This document shows, one piece after another, positions 13,450 through 25,327 of a DNA stretch of 64,000 bases. The translations under genes and the position numbers were made by a program. Within the stretch, counting starts at the first letter, position 1. Each line of letters starts with the position of its first letter. The notes beneath the pieces were generated by a model, which was given only the letters and a program-made list of their open reading frames with translations, had not been told where the DNA came from and made no database searches. This stretch comes from Sipunculus nudus. Lineage: Eukaryota > Annelida > Sipuncula > Golfingiida > Sipunculidae. The stretch spans positions 32,880,340-32,944,339 of the forward strand of contig CM049322.1 of the NCBI GenBank assembly GCA_026874595.1. Reading direction: 5' to 3'.

Positions 13450-13960
13450 TTGGAAGTCTGGGTCTATTCTTGGCTTTAAGTTGAGATGCAGACGACGCTA
13501 GAACACATCGGCATCAGTGATCAATATCAACTTGTGTGATCTCGAGAAACCGGATCCTTCGATGCCGTCAATAAACCTACAGATATTAATCACTTACATA
13601 AACAATCAAGCGTTTACCGCCGGAGGTATCACTGGGGTACCTCGCACACATATGCCGGCGAGTCTAGGTTTTCATCTTGCACAATATATCACACGGACCG
13701 AATCGAGTTACGCCTGGAGGGGCCCAAAATAAGGTAGGGTGGTCGACTTGGTTCGTTGATTGTGCTACGGACACCAAAGACGTGTGGCCATGTTTGCCCA
13801 AGCTGTTACCATACTGGGCAAGTAACCTTCCTTAAGTATCATTATAAACCCAGATGGGTAGACCAACATTGTGTATTTTCTCAGCACGTAATCTATGGCT
13901 GTACCAGGTTCTTGTGGTTTTAAAGATAAGGAGCCAGGGGGTAAAAGAAACACAGAAATT
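13450..13960. promoter_or_regulatory. GC-richer island 6 (candidate regulatory DNA)
   Basis: A balanced block with CpG-containing words (CTCGAG, GCCGGCGAG, ACCGAATCG), distinct from its AT-rich neighbours. Short frames on both strands show no domain or splice context. Confidence 0.25.
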
Positions 13961-14566
13961 AACTTAACGTCTCAGCCCAAAGCAACATGAATCAAACTTA
14001 ACAATGATGCACGGGAAAGTACTTCCAACATTTAACCTTCTGTGGTTCAATTTTTCTGTTACTGACTTGCAGTATATGTAGATTACCTCTTATGAGAATG
14101 TTTTACCAGTCTTTTACAGTTGGTCCTATTAATATAAAATCTTTTATTGTACTTTTAAAGTATTTTCTAATTATTCAATAAAAAATATGTATTTCATTAA
14201 TCAACAATAAAGTTATCAGCATAATACAAACACAAGAACCAATATAAGAATCTGTCATTCCACATTCTCCAAAAGAAATAACTGATTGTTTATCTTTCAT
14301 TTAATATTTCCATGGAAAGAATGCTTACCTATCAATGTTGGTTTCTGGTTCATTTATCTAATATTTGTAATGTCTATTTGTATAATCATTTTGTGTAAAT
14401 TTTATTAACCACACTAAAAACTGTCACTTATTCAAACTAATTAAATTTATTTGAAAAAGCCATCCTAAACATTAAAACCAATTAAGGAGTGTGTATTCCA
14501 AGACTTGTATTTTTTAAATTTTAGCCAATCATTTATATGAAATGAAATCATGACTACAGTGTGCAA

Positions 14567-14690
14567 CATCTAGGGGTGTAACAATTCATCATATAATCAA
14601 TGCATTTAATTCAAACCCCTCGATTAAATTGCAACTGATTCTTAACCTCGAACCTAGGGCTGTCAACTTTGACGGAGCTCACTAGGAAGC
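14567..14690. mobile_element. Possible hAT-like element end
   Basis: CTAGGGGTGTAACAATTCAT followed by CATATAATCAATGCATTTAA and CCTCGATTAAATTG resembles the ends of non-autonomous hAT elements (TAGGGGTGTAACGATT-like). The second end was not found. Confidence 0.3.
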
Positions 14691-16463
14691 TGAGACTATT
14701 TATTGCATATGCTCAAGATACATTTTAACTCTCACCAGTAAAGCCCTCCACTTGAATAGAAATGAAAATGGCAGTGATGAACAGAGGGCAAACTATATTT
14801 GTCCTTTATTTACCAAAATCAACTGCCATCCATTGTGGTAAAATATAAATGTTATTTACAAGCACTGCAGGACAAAATGAATCTAGAATCAAATAAAAGG
14901 AAAGCATCAATTAATTGAATGGATTCAAAAGCCACTCACAATTCACAGGTCTAGCAACATAAGTGTGGGTTTTTTTTATTCACAAATCATCAAAACCACT
15001 CGTATTTCAGTTCTCTCAGTTTAACATTTAAACCAAGGAGTATAATCAATGTCTGTAGTGGTCACCTTACATGACAATGAAGGATTGATACTGGTGTATT
15101 TACCAATGAGGTAACGACTTTGACATGTCAGCCCCAAAATCATACATACAATATACATGTATTATCATCAATACATGGCATAAGCTCAACATACACACAT
15201 ACACCAATGAATACAGACAGAACAGAGCCAACATACTCAATAACAGTATGTACAAAATATCAAAGTGCTTTTGCAACCTCTAGAGAAAAAGGTGTAAAAT
15301 GAAACATCATGTGTACCACATGTGTATTAAACACAAACATATTGAATTATTAAAACACATGAATAAACATGATCTTGAACAATATCATTATTTAAAATAA
15401 TTTGGCTTATTAGTTTTTTTTTTTAACACAGAATTCTCATATTTGCATTTAGCCTATTTAATAATCATTTATTTTTTCATGAGAAATTTCCAAAGATAAA
15501 AATCTGTGCGAATACTTCACACATCATACAACTGGTCTTATACAGCGATATATAAGCTATTTCAAACTATTTTATCTTCTACATAAAACATTCAAAAGAG
15601 ATGAATGACCATAAACATGTATTATGAATTTGCAAACAACCATTTTGATGTGACCTTAAATGGCTAATTCATAGTCATCACTGTAGTCATAGTCAAACAT
15701 AATAATTTATGAAATAAATTTTGATAATCATTAACAAAATAACTGAATATTGACCAGTAGACTTGGGTAAAATTTTCTTGAGTGGATTGGCCATGAACAG
15801 GATCTACTGAGATTTGCACCTGACTATAGTTCGTTTTACCAACTGCTGTCCACCTGTTTTTTGTACATAATTTTCTCAAAAGTTTATATTTTGCAATATT
15901 TTTCTAAAAAAAAACTACATATAGAAGTGACAACCTAATATGGCAATAAAGAATTTTACAATAAATCCCCAGTTCATGTTTCACAACTTTGAAGTCTCTT
16001 CATAATGATCTGAAAGATATGATGTGTGCCTGCATGAGGAGCCATCTTTGTTTTAGCTGGTTATATTTTTAGAGTGTTTACATGACATCATCCAATCAGC
16101 AGCTATCAATTGAGGGTTGATTTTGCATGTGACCAATGACCTTGACTGCCATAAGTGGGTCTGATATGTTGTAAAATGTAGACTGTTTTCTCACATTTTC
16201 AAATAATTCTGTTTCTTAAAGAAGGTTTAAGGTAGGTATTTATTTATCTGGTTGAAAATTAGGTCCTTTAATTCTTTACTCTAGACTATAATTGTTTCCC
16301 TTGAAATATAACTAATAACATTTTTCATAGCAAAAAAACAGGTGGACAAGAGGGGATGAAACGGACTATAATACTGAAAAGGCCACGCAATAGTCATACG
16401 ATCTGTGACTCTGAATATGACTGTGAATATGACAATCACTACACAGACTATGATAGGATCCTG
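14690..16463. other. Non-coding AT-rich stretch
   Basis: Microsatellite-like ACACAT words near 15150-15350 and AT-rich DNA. I searched the minus strand for the next RGSL exon (a Leu-rich helix with Tyr-Leu) and saw none. Confidence 0.4.
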
Positions 16464-16644
16464 TACAGTGGAACCTGTCTGAAAGACCACACGTCCTATA
16501 AGACCACCCGTCTATTAAGACCACCCATGGGTGAACCAAAAGCATTCACACTGGTTATAACAGACTTATCTAATAAGACCACCTGTGAATTAAACCACTT
16601 TTGGCCAGCCCCATGGGTGGTCCATTAACACAGGATTTACAGTA
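16464..16644. mobile_element. Small inverted-repeat element (MITE), 181 bp
   Basis: The left end is TACAGTGGAACCTGT and the right end ACAGGATTTACAGTA; the arms pair at 11 of 15 positions. The interior has AAGACCACC repeats (TATTAAGACCACCCATGG) shared with the element at 47286. Its last base is also the final T of the GTAAGT donor of the RGSL exon on the minus strand. Confidence 0.7.
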
Positions 16645-16649
16645 CTTAC

Positions 16650-16757
16650 CAGTGGACTGGGATCACTGTTTGATATCAGGTAATGTAGGAACACTGCCAT
16701 GTGTGCTGGCTTTTCTCTCAGCTCCATTAAACTGTTGAATGGACCATGGTCAGTTGA
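16650..16757 (-). CDS. ARHGEF12: Exon starting the RGS-like (rgRGS/RGSL) domain
   Basis: The acceptor is TTTTACAG before 16757 and the donor is GTAAGT (16649-16644). The exon is 108 bases, 36 codons, phase 0 at both ends. It reads STDHGPFNSLMELREKPAHM then AVFLHYLISNSDPSPL. Vertebrate LARG/PDZ-RhoGEF read FQ-x-x-E-x-LKSRPAHLAVFLHHVVSQFDPA at this place, so the first RGSL helices are clearly recognisable. The next exon should begin with a Leu-Leu-x-Tyr-Leu helix and was not found down to position 1, so the following intron exceeds 16.6 kb or the exon is outside the window. A small inverted-repeat element ends exactly at this donor. Confidence 0.92.
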
Positions 16758-19700
16758 CTGTAAAACAAAACACAGTTATCAGTATTACAAACCTATGGAA
16801 ATACTGTGAAACCAAACACAATTTATCAACATTACAAACCTATGCAAACACAGTCATGACAATGCTGACGCTCCGCTCAAGAAAGTTGTGATTTAACTTT
16901 AATATATCATAATATATAATTATGAACAGGTTAGGCTGTATGATCAACATTTAATTACACAACCAATGCATTATGATGGAAGATTACACCAAAATTGGTT
17001 GTACTAAACACCTGTTAATAAATTAATTTACATGCATTTGAGAAATCCAAAATGAGCATTGTTCCATTAGATATTTAATAAAATGATTAGGAGGCACATA
17101 AAGTAATCACAGTGTGATTTTTTAATGTTGATAAAGATTTCCAGTGGTGGAGGGAGGGAGGCTATATTTATATAGGTGTTCTCTCTTGTTAACAGCATGC
17201 TCAAATTAATGTTGTAAATCAACCCTTTATTAAAACATTTAAGGGTAAAGAATCAATTAAATATTTGTTATATATGAAACAAATATATATATATTTGTGT
17301 CATATGTGCATGTATGAATTACATACTAATAAACATATTCATTTTCTTTAGCAAACTACATTTTTGGTATATATACCCATGTTAGTAATGCTAGTGAGCT
17401 ATATACAAGCTTGAATTTAAGATATTAGCTTTAATCACTGTCACCTATATTAAGATATTATTAACATCACCCTGTCATTACTAAAATGTTAGTGGGCCTT
17501 GTTACCATCAGTAAGCACTGCTGGAAGTTAGTTTCTTTAAACATCTGAAGGGTTTGTATGTTCAAATCGTCATCTCCCATTAAGCGTGACATCTGAAGCC
17601 ATTGAGGTAAATGCCTAATTGTATTATGGTACTGACCAATTTTATTTAATAGGCAAACATGATGTATTAATGCATTTATTATACTATAAGTACAAATTTA
17701 ACCTCTTATCCAGGCATGGTATGAATGATAAGTTTATAAACATGATGTTCATCTTAGTAGTACTTTATTAATATATACATTTTATCTCAATACAAAAGGT
17801 TTTAAAGCAAAGCACACACAAGTGACAAGCAGAGTGCACTTTAGGTACAAATGAAAGCTTTACACGCACCATGTGTACATGTGTGTAAGCAGCACATACA
17901 CAGCAGTTCCAATGTCACTTTACACACGTTTATTTAACTTAAGATTATAGTCTAAACACGTGCACCACTGCAAGGCCTTTTATCATTTGTGTACAAAATT
18001 TAAAGCTTGTAGCCAATACATCTCTTTTTTTCCCACTCATCCAGACACCTTCCCCACTTTTCCCCATTCTTCCTTTACTCCGATGAATATCATCCAAAGA
18101 TTTTTTATGCTGCCATTTTATACCATAGGTAGTAACAAATAGGTGAGAGTCCAAATAAGATTTACATAACTTGCTCTCAATCACCTGATGCATGTTTATG
18201 TTACATTTCTATATTTACATATCCAGGGTCAATAAAATATCAAAAAAAAAAAATAAATAAATCTCTACATGACTATACACAGCTGATCCACTGGTTTTGC
18301 ATTGATTTGTGGCTTGTGTTAAAAAGTTTCAATATCTGAATTTGTCCAGAATATATGTAAAAAAATTCAAATTTTCTTAAACACATTAACACCAGGATTC
18401 AGTTCAAACATAAATGCATTTTAATTACAATGGTTATTCTATATTTCCATCTACATTTAAGCATTGCAATATTTCATTTTCGATAAGACAAATGCAGTTC
18501 TACATGATCAATTAAATTTTAAAACTGCTGCTGATACACTAAAGTTGCAATATTTGATTAAAATATATAACATATATTAATAAAGCAAAGTAAACTTGAG
18601 TAAACTGAGTCTTGTTTTCTGTAAGGAGTTTACATACAAATGCACATGCAAGCACATGTTCATTTCATAATTAATGAACTCAACCCTGTTAATCATACAT
18701 ATTAAACATACAAATTACATTTTCTAAGCTTCTACAGTTTATTATTTAATTTTTATTAAAATCAAATTTTTTAACTTTTTTTTTCATTATATGTTCTAAA
18801 GTGGACCCAAGAAGAAACTCTCTGAACGGGATGGGTTCAAGCAAGATTTACTGTCAATTATGAAAACGTTTCTTAAATTCCTGAAATGGAACAGAATAAG
18901 TTATCTGAAATCAGAAAATATCTAGAAGTTTCTGAAGCCTGATAATGAGAGGTTGTACAAGACTGTGTATGATCAGAAACCTGGGATGTGTTCAGCAGAT
19001 ACAGAAAGGGGCATACTCAAAATAATAATCCCCCAAACCTGACCTGTGGTGCAACATAAAACATGTATTAGTGGTGTATATATACAATTTCATTCTGTCG
19101 CAAACACACCAAAAGTGATAATGACATGCACATGCTGAAATTCACAATATAAAAGAAACACACAAGAGCACACACAAACACACACTTACACTGTAAGCGA
19201 CAACAAGCTGATTTCACATATGGAGCTGATACTGCCCTGTTCACCCTATATCAAAAAGCATCTATCACCTCCTCCGCACCGCAAACTTCTTTTTAACATA
19301 TTTTGTGCAAACTCACATGGTGTGTTCCCACAATAAAAAGTTACAAATTAAACAGTCTGGAGAGGGGAATGTACACTGGAAAGAATACTGCATCATTTCA
19401 AAAAGAAGGGTATGGACCTGAGATAATACATTTGTTATCCCGTAAGTGCACTAAGTCTGAGTAAATATGAAAAGCAAGTCAAATATTGGGTGTTTATAAT
19501 ATGCAGGTTTCTTGAGAGAAAGGGATTCAACATGTTACTGCCAAGTGATTTTCAATTGTGAGTGAAAATAATATTTAACTGCATACATATTTATTGGGTT
19601 TGGACCTAAGACTGTAAGAGGTGAACGTTAGCATACAATAATGATTGGCATATTGTGTTTATGCCTTGTGGTTTTCATGTACTGTACACTTGGCCATTTG

Positions 19701-21896
19701 TATATTTGGGAATTAGTAAAGTGGCACTAGACAAAGTACTCAGAATAAACCATTATTTAAACACATATTTCTAAAACTTTTAGAAATGTATTTGATATTT
19801 CATGACTTTTAAAGTAACTTAATCGCTCATTTGCAATTTCATATCTTTTGCATGACCTGTTCAACTGTTTATGAAAATTTAAAGACTATTCCCATACAAA
19901 AATCTTGCCTTTCAAATTTTAGCAAATTTTCAGGATAGTTTTGAGGATTTCTTTATGGGGTTGAATCTGATTTAACGTTTGCTATGCGGAAGAGGTATTT
20001 GACATGCAGATCTAGGAGAAGCAGCCATGTTAGTCAGCGGGAGAAATAAAACGACTAGCCACCTCAATAAAATGAAGCCTGGTTGCTGATGAGGGTACGC
20101 TTATAATGGGATGCGTTCCTACAAACTGGGGCAAAAAAAAGAAAATAATCAGAATTCATGTCATCAAATACGGCAAAATCACAAAGCTGTGACTACCTGT
20201 CAGCAGTATAACTACTTAACTCTCGTACAACCAAAATCTTGCCTGATATAACAATTAGTACTAATGAGCAATTATTGTTTAAATCTTATTTTACTGATAA
20301 TTAGCTTCCTCCACTCCCATCAGATTAAGATTGATTAAATATATATGATTTATCATTGACTGAACTGTTAATTATTCATTTGCAGGATTTAATTCCAACA
20401 AGATTATGATATTTACAATATTGTTAGTAATCTTCACTATAGATACTCAAACTACATGTGAATTCACCCATCTCATCACTAAATTATAATTCAACAAAGA
20501 GTGTTACACTGAAATCTACCAATGTTTTTTGTTTATTACTAACATTAAATCTAGATTCCAATAAAATATGGATTTCCCTTTGAACATATTTGTTACTGAC
20601 CTTGTCTATGTATATTTATACTGTCAGAAATTCAGAATAAATGTCTATAAACTGTTCCACCTAAGTTCAAAAGCCTCCATCCTGTTCAATATTCTAATTT
20701 ATGCTACTGAAAAAAAACTTTCAATCCAAATATACAACTTAAAATTTATTTCAGGGATAACACTGAATGAGGACTGTTAGAACAAACTGATTTCTGCCCT
20801 GTGAGTAGAACCCAATAATACCACCAGGGGGCAGCATCACTGTAACCCTGATCTGATGTTGATCTGTTCTTTTAAAAGAATACTCAGTGAATCATTCTGC
20901 CTTCTTACTTGTTATAAATTAACTTTACCAGCGAGGAATTTGAGCCTTAGAGTTTACACTAGTGTCAGGCATGCAGTCTTTGACAGTAAAGAACAGAGTA
21001 TGTCTTTATGTGATTGTAAGTTTTAAGAGAGAAAAGAATTGTATTTTTGCTTAAAGCTTGAGAAATGTTAAACAAACATTCAAGCAGGATGAGAAATGCC
21101 TAGAAAAGAAATAAAATATAGCTCTGTATGAATACTCTTTTTAACACACTGCTAATTCTACAAAGCTTGTGTACAACAGAGGGCTCATCTTCTTAAACAA
21201 AGAAGGAACATATATTTGTACACAATACAGTCAATAATCGATTAATTAACCACTCATCAATTGCCTGATTAAAGTTTGGAGAAACAAGCTAAGAAATCTA
21301 ATATGCATCATATCCCTAAGGACCACTTGTCAATACTATGTTATTAAAGTTATTATTATAACATTAATCAGAACTGCATACATAAGCAGAGAAATTCATA
21401 AACAAAATGTCTATAAATATATTTTATACATTTTTGTAAACTACACAATTTTTCTTTTATCTGTGGCTGTCTCAGAGTCCTATTTCTCTGTCCTTTTTTA
21501 TATCTAATACCCTAATATCCATCATATGTCAGTCACTTATACAAATTAAAAATTTACATATAATTCCAACACTTTGACATACATGAAGCTGATATCTACA
21601 GATTTTTATGCTTTCTATGCTGGTACTGTGTTTCACTCCACCACCGCCAGGTGCCACTAGTGCAGCATTCAAGTAACTCTTATCTTTAGCATCTGTGGGT
21701 ACTGAACAACATTACAACCACTACAACCTAAGCCAAATAACAATCAACGACTATTAAAAATGTAAAACTGGAGATGCTTCACTCTGGCATGCTTCACACA
21801 AATAGAGTCACCCTTAATAATAACAGGTTAATTTAAACTTAAAGACAAAATAAACTTGTGAGCAAATAATGAGGTCACAGAGGTGAGAGGTCATAC
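16758..21896 (-). other. Intron of the RhoGEF gene
   Basis: About 5.1 kb of AT-rich DNA. A minus-strand frame at 17945-18193 is open but lacks splice sites in phase. Scattered CA-rich tracts near 17810-17900 and 19130-19190. No repeat family recognised. Confidence 0.6.
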
Positions 21897-21989
21897 CTGT
21901 TCTTCTTCGGAAGCGAAGTCATCATCCTCCATTGATATGATATGCGGCTGAACCGGATGAATTGGAGCTATGAGCCCAATGCGACTTGA
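21897..21989 (-). CDS. ARHGEF12: Exon with conserved acidic lead-in to the RGS-like domain
   Basis: The acceptor is TTTGCAG before 21989 and the donor GTATGA begins at 21896. The exon is 93 bases, 31 codons, phase 0 at both ends. It reads SSRIGLIAPIHPVQ then HIISMEDDDFASEEEQ. Vertebrate LARG reads, from memory, HIIGAEDDDFGTEHEQ at the same place directly before RGSL, so this is one of the strongest family identifiers in the window. In rgRGS proteins the acidic residues before the RGS-like fold contact the switch regions of G-alpha-13 and supply GAP activity (family knowledge). Confidence 0.92.
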
Positions 21990-22528
21990 CTGCAAAGACA
22001 TACAGTACATTAGTCAGACTATAGATAAACATTATGCAAACTGTAAGACCTCTAGATAAACAAGAACTGATTTCAAGCAAGAATTAAACGCTTTTGCTGC
22101 CCTGAGAGACTACAAATTAAATAGTTTTTTATTCTCTTTAATTTGTTTTACAACTGATGCAACTGTTGCAATGGAATTTACTACACTTTAAATATATGCT
22201 GGAAAACTCCCCTTAATGGCACCCCTATATTAAGGAACACCTCTGTACTAGTGGCAACTCGAGGCTGCCCCCAGAATAGTAGCTTTGGAAACTTCTCTAA
22301 ATGTGGCATACTATATATGCGTATGCAGTACATATGTGATACGTATGTGTATTTACAGCTCAGAATTGGACACATTAAAATCCCAAACAGTGATTCCATT
22401 AATACATAAGTGTATTGGCATATGCGAATGCAGCACATTTTATCGCTGATTGTGGCATCTGAAAATGCAGACCCCAATCCAATGATAGTGGTGAGATGTA
22501 TTGATGAACACTGTGTGTTTATTCTTAC

Positions 22529-22702
22529 ATCAGTTTGCATTGACTGCTCAAAAGCTGCGTCATCGTTCGTGTCAGACACACCACTGTCACTAGGTGGCGA
22601 CCACGCATTGGCAGGATGGACGGGCTCGGGAGACGTTATTGGACTGGAGGAAGGGGACTGGTTGAAGAAGGCACCACTTTCAGCTGCAGGTAGCGATGTG
22701 GC
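22529..22702 (-). CDS. ARHGEF12: Linker exon, 58 codons, Ser/Pro-rich
   Basis: The acceptor is CATTTCAG before 22702 and the donor is GTAAGA (22528-22523). The exon is 174 bases, phase 0 at both ends. It starts ATSLPAAESGAFFNQ, holds SPSSSPITSPEPVHP with clustered Ser-Pro/Thr-Pro sites, then WSPPSDSGVSDTNDD, and ends MQTD. The Ser-Pro sites suggest regulation by proline-directed kinases (inference). DSGVSD resembles a phospho-degron of the DSGxxS type, noted as a pattern only. It precedes the acidic lead-in to RGSL, as in vertebrate LARG, where a Ser-rich linker occupies this place. Confidence 0.85.
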
Positions 22703-25294
22703 CTGAAATGACACACAGGTCAAAGGTCAACAGCATATAAATGATGTTTATGTGTATAACTGCTGATACTAAACTGCTGTCCAGAAAGAGGGATACATTG
22801 TATATATGAAAACAGTTCTCTTAATTCCAGAATGAGGAGCACAGCAGAAGATCTCAGGAAAGACAGATACGGAAATTCATAGTTTATAAAATTTCATTAT
22901 TTTCACCTATAATTTTAATTTTTGCAGTCCCAGAGATACTGACATTACACTATTTGCCTAATCTTTGGAGAATAAAGATTATACCAGATTATACAAAAGG
23001 TATATCCAGTACAATTCACCTTTGTTAAATGTATCATATTTGCATATATTTCAAGTCCAAAGGATGTAAAACAGTTAATGGCAGGATCGAAAGAGTCTGG
23101 ATCAGTTCTATGTTTGCTCCCTAGGGGGCACCATCATCATCAACACCATTGTCAATATTTGACATTTAAGATCCATTTGAGCACTAGTACTAAATTAGCG
23201 TTAATTAACACACAATTAATGTGTTTAGGTACCGCATGGTGCTGTTAAATTTGTGACTTTTATGTAAGTTTTATAAGATACCTACTGGTGTACTAACATA
23301 CATAGCCAGCTGTGACTAAAGCCAGCTGTGACTAAAATAATATATATGCATTTTTGGTGGCTAAGTACACCATTATTATGAAAACAAAGTCCTCATAATA
23401 ACTCAAACTTCTACTGGCTAAATTTTCCCTAAGATCTGTGTGCAGAAAACTAGACTCTGAAATAAAATTCTGTTTCCCTGTGACAGATTTTTGTTTTACT
23501 CATGGTGCATTTTGACATCATTTGCATAAATGCTGCTGATGAAATAAAATATATGAATATTCATGCAGTGATGTCCGTGCATTTTGCAAGATCTTATCCC
23601 AGTCACACAGAATTGAAAAATATCTTTTTTAAAGTATGTAAATCATGTTTTAAAGAATAAATACTAAAAAATAACATATACACATTCTATTTATTAATAC
23701 TTATTACTTTTTTCTGTTTTTATATTTAACAGGCTTTGTCAATTTTTGTTCACTGTCCATGCTTTTTTAATCAAATTTTCATGAAATTCATATAACATCT
23801 GGAACAGTCATGCCATATCAAGAAGAACTGTAATCAATTAAAATAAGCTGGCATGCTTTTAACAAAATATAAACAGAACACATGGTCCTTGGCCAGAATC
23901 TGACCTCTAATAGCAACACGTGGGATATATAACAATATGATAAGCACCAACCAGAAACGCTTAAATTTGAGCTTTAATCAGTTTCTAGTTTATTGACTTA
24001 TGTTACAGGATTAGATTTCGGAGATAGATTTTAGACATTAAATGTAATTAACCTGTTCCAAGTAACTGATAGATACTCTACATATAATTCATATTGTATG
24101 CAGCTTATCAAGGGGTAAATAATCTCCAGTAATTCTTCAAATGCTCCAAAATTTATTCTAAATAAAAGAAAAGGTCAAACATTCCCTTGCAAATAAAATG
24201 ATGAGTCAGAGAATATATAAAATATGATAGTAAAAACACCCATCATTCATCATATGCCAGGTGATAACCAGAACAAGGCTGCATTACCCAGAAATAATAA
24301 AACATACACCAAAACAGAGAAGTCACAGAGAAATCCTGGAGCAAATCCAAGGATATTTGCACTGCCTAATACTAGGTTTATTGCACCCTGACCTGCCTTT
24401 ATAATGCCCCGCAAAGCAACAACTTCTCACACCAAAATATATACATGTTTTTATTTCTAAATATAGCTTAGCTTAATGTGACAAATATACTTATAAAGAA
24501 GTCCATCTTTAATTCAACTAAAATTTCAAAATAAACAGTATGGTTCTCCTAAGTGTTTTGAGCTCTTGATCACCACAGGCAAACACATACTCAGTTTTTT
24601 TCTGAAGATAAAGAAATTGAATGTAAATTTATTACTGTGCATAAATATTTTATTTACTGTTTTCCTTCTGTTCAGGGAAACATGTAAAATTAAGATTTAA
24701 TGTAATACTGCCCTGAACGTCTACTCAGGTTAAAGGATCAACATCACATGGATTAAACTTTATTAATTCTCTTCATCCAGTACCAGATAACTGAATAGTA
24801 TTTGTATCCTAAAACTGAAATCCATTAACAAACCTTGGGAATTAATCAATAAGAGTTGTTATGTGGTGCAAAAGGATCAACTGAGAAGGAGTTGAACTGA
24901 ACACACTACATACATGATTCTTATCATTAACTATGGTATTATTTTTAAAGATTATGTTCAAATTTTGGATAATTTTTTCAGTTTCTATTTTATTTTCTGT
25001 ACATTTCTAAGGTTAACTTCCCAAGTAATAGGTATAATGTTATATATAGATAACATGTTATTATGATCCTAGTAATCATTTAGTCATTATTATTCCACTG
25101 GTAGTTAAATTATTAACAATGTTACTGCAGGTATACTATTGGTGATTCATAATGTGCCATTCATTTTTAACAAAGTAAGATGTACACTAAACTAAAGTCA
25201 TAAAATCAGAGAGAGAGAAAGAGAGAGAGAGTGAAAGTGAGAGAGAAAGTGAGAGCACACAATCATCCACCATCACCGCTAACGGTGAGATTAC
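22703..25294 (-). other. Intron of the RhoGEF gene
   Basis: About 2.6 kb, AT-rich. A small direct duplication of AGCCAGCTGTGACTAAA lies near 23306-23336. Nothing else seen. Confidence 0.6.
25206..25256. repeat. GA-rich simple tract next to the microexon
   Basis: GAGAGAGA with interspersed AAAGAG; it starts about 40 bases past the microexon donor on the minus strand, where it reads as a CT-rich tract. Pyrimidine tracts beside microexons commonly bind splicing regulators such as PTB (inference). Confidence 0.8.
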
Positions 25295-25327
25295 CTTTGA
25301 CATTCTCGCTCTGCGACGTTCTGCAGC
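25295..25327 (-). CDS. ARHGEF12: 33-nt microexon, 11 codons
   Basis: The acceptor is GGTCTCAG before 25327 and the donor GTAATC begins at 25294. The 33 bases read AAERRRARMSK in phase 0 at both ends, matching its neighbours. It inserts a short, strongly basic helix-like peptide into the linker. Its size and symmetry are typical of alternatively spliced microexons. A GA-rich simple tract lies just downstream in the intron (25206-25255). A chance pair of splice sites around an open 33-mer is the main alternative. Confidence 0.6.

Noticed and set aside
15664-15879. Minus-strand frame with QVYWSIFSYFVNDYQNLF as the next RGSL exon
   Set aside because: Superficially helical, but it lacks the Leu-Leu-x-Tyr-Leu start expected after DPSPL and has no proper splice sites.
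17945-18193. 82-codon minus-strand frame
   Set aside because: Open by chance in the intron; no acceptor and donor in the phase required by neighbouring exons.
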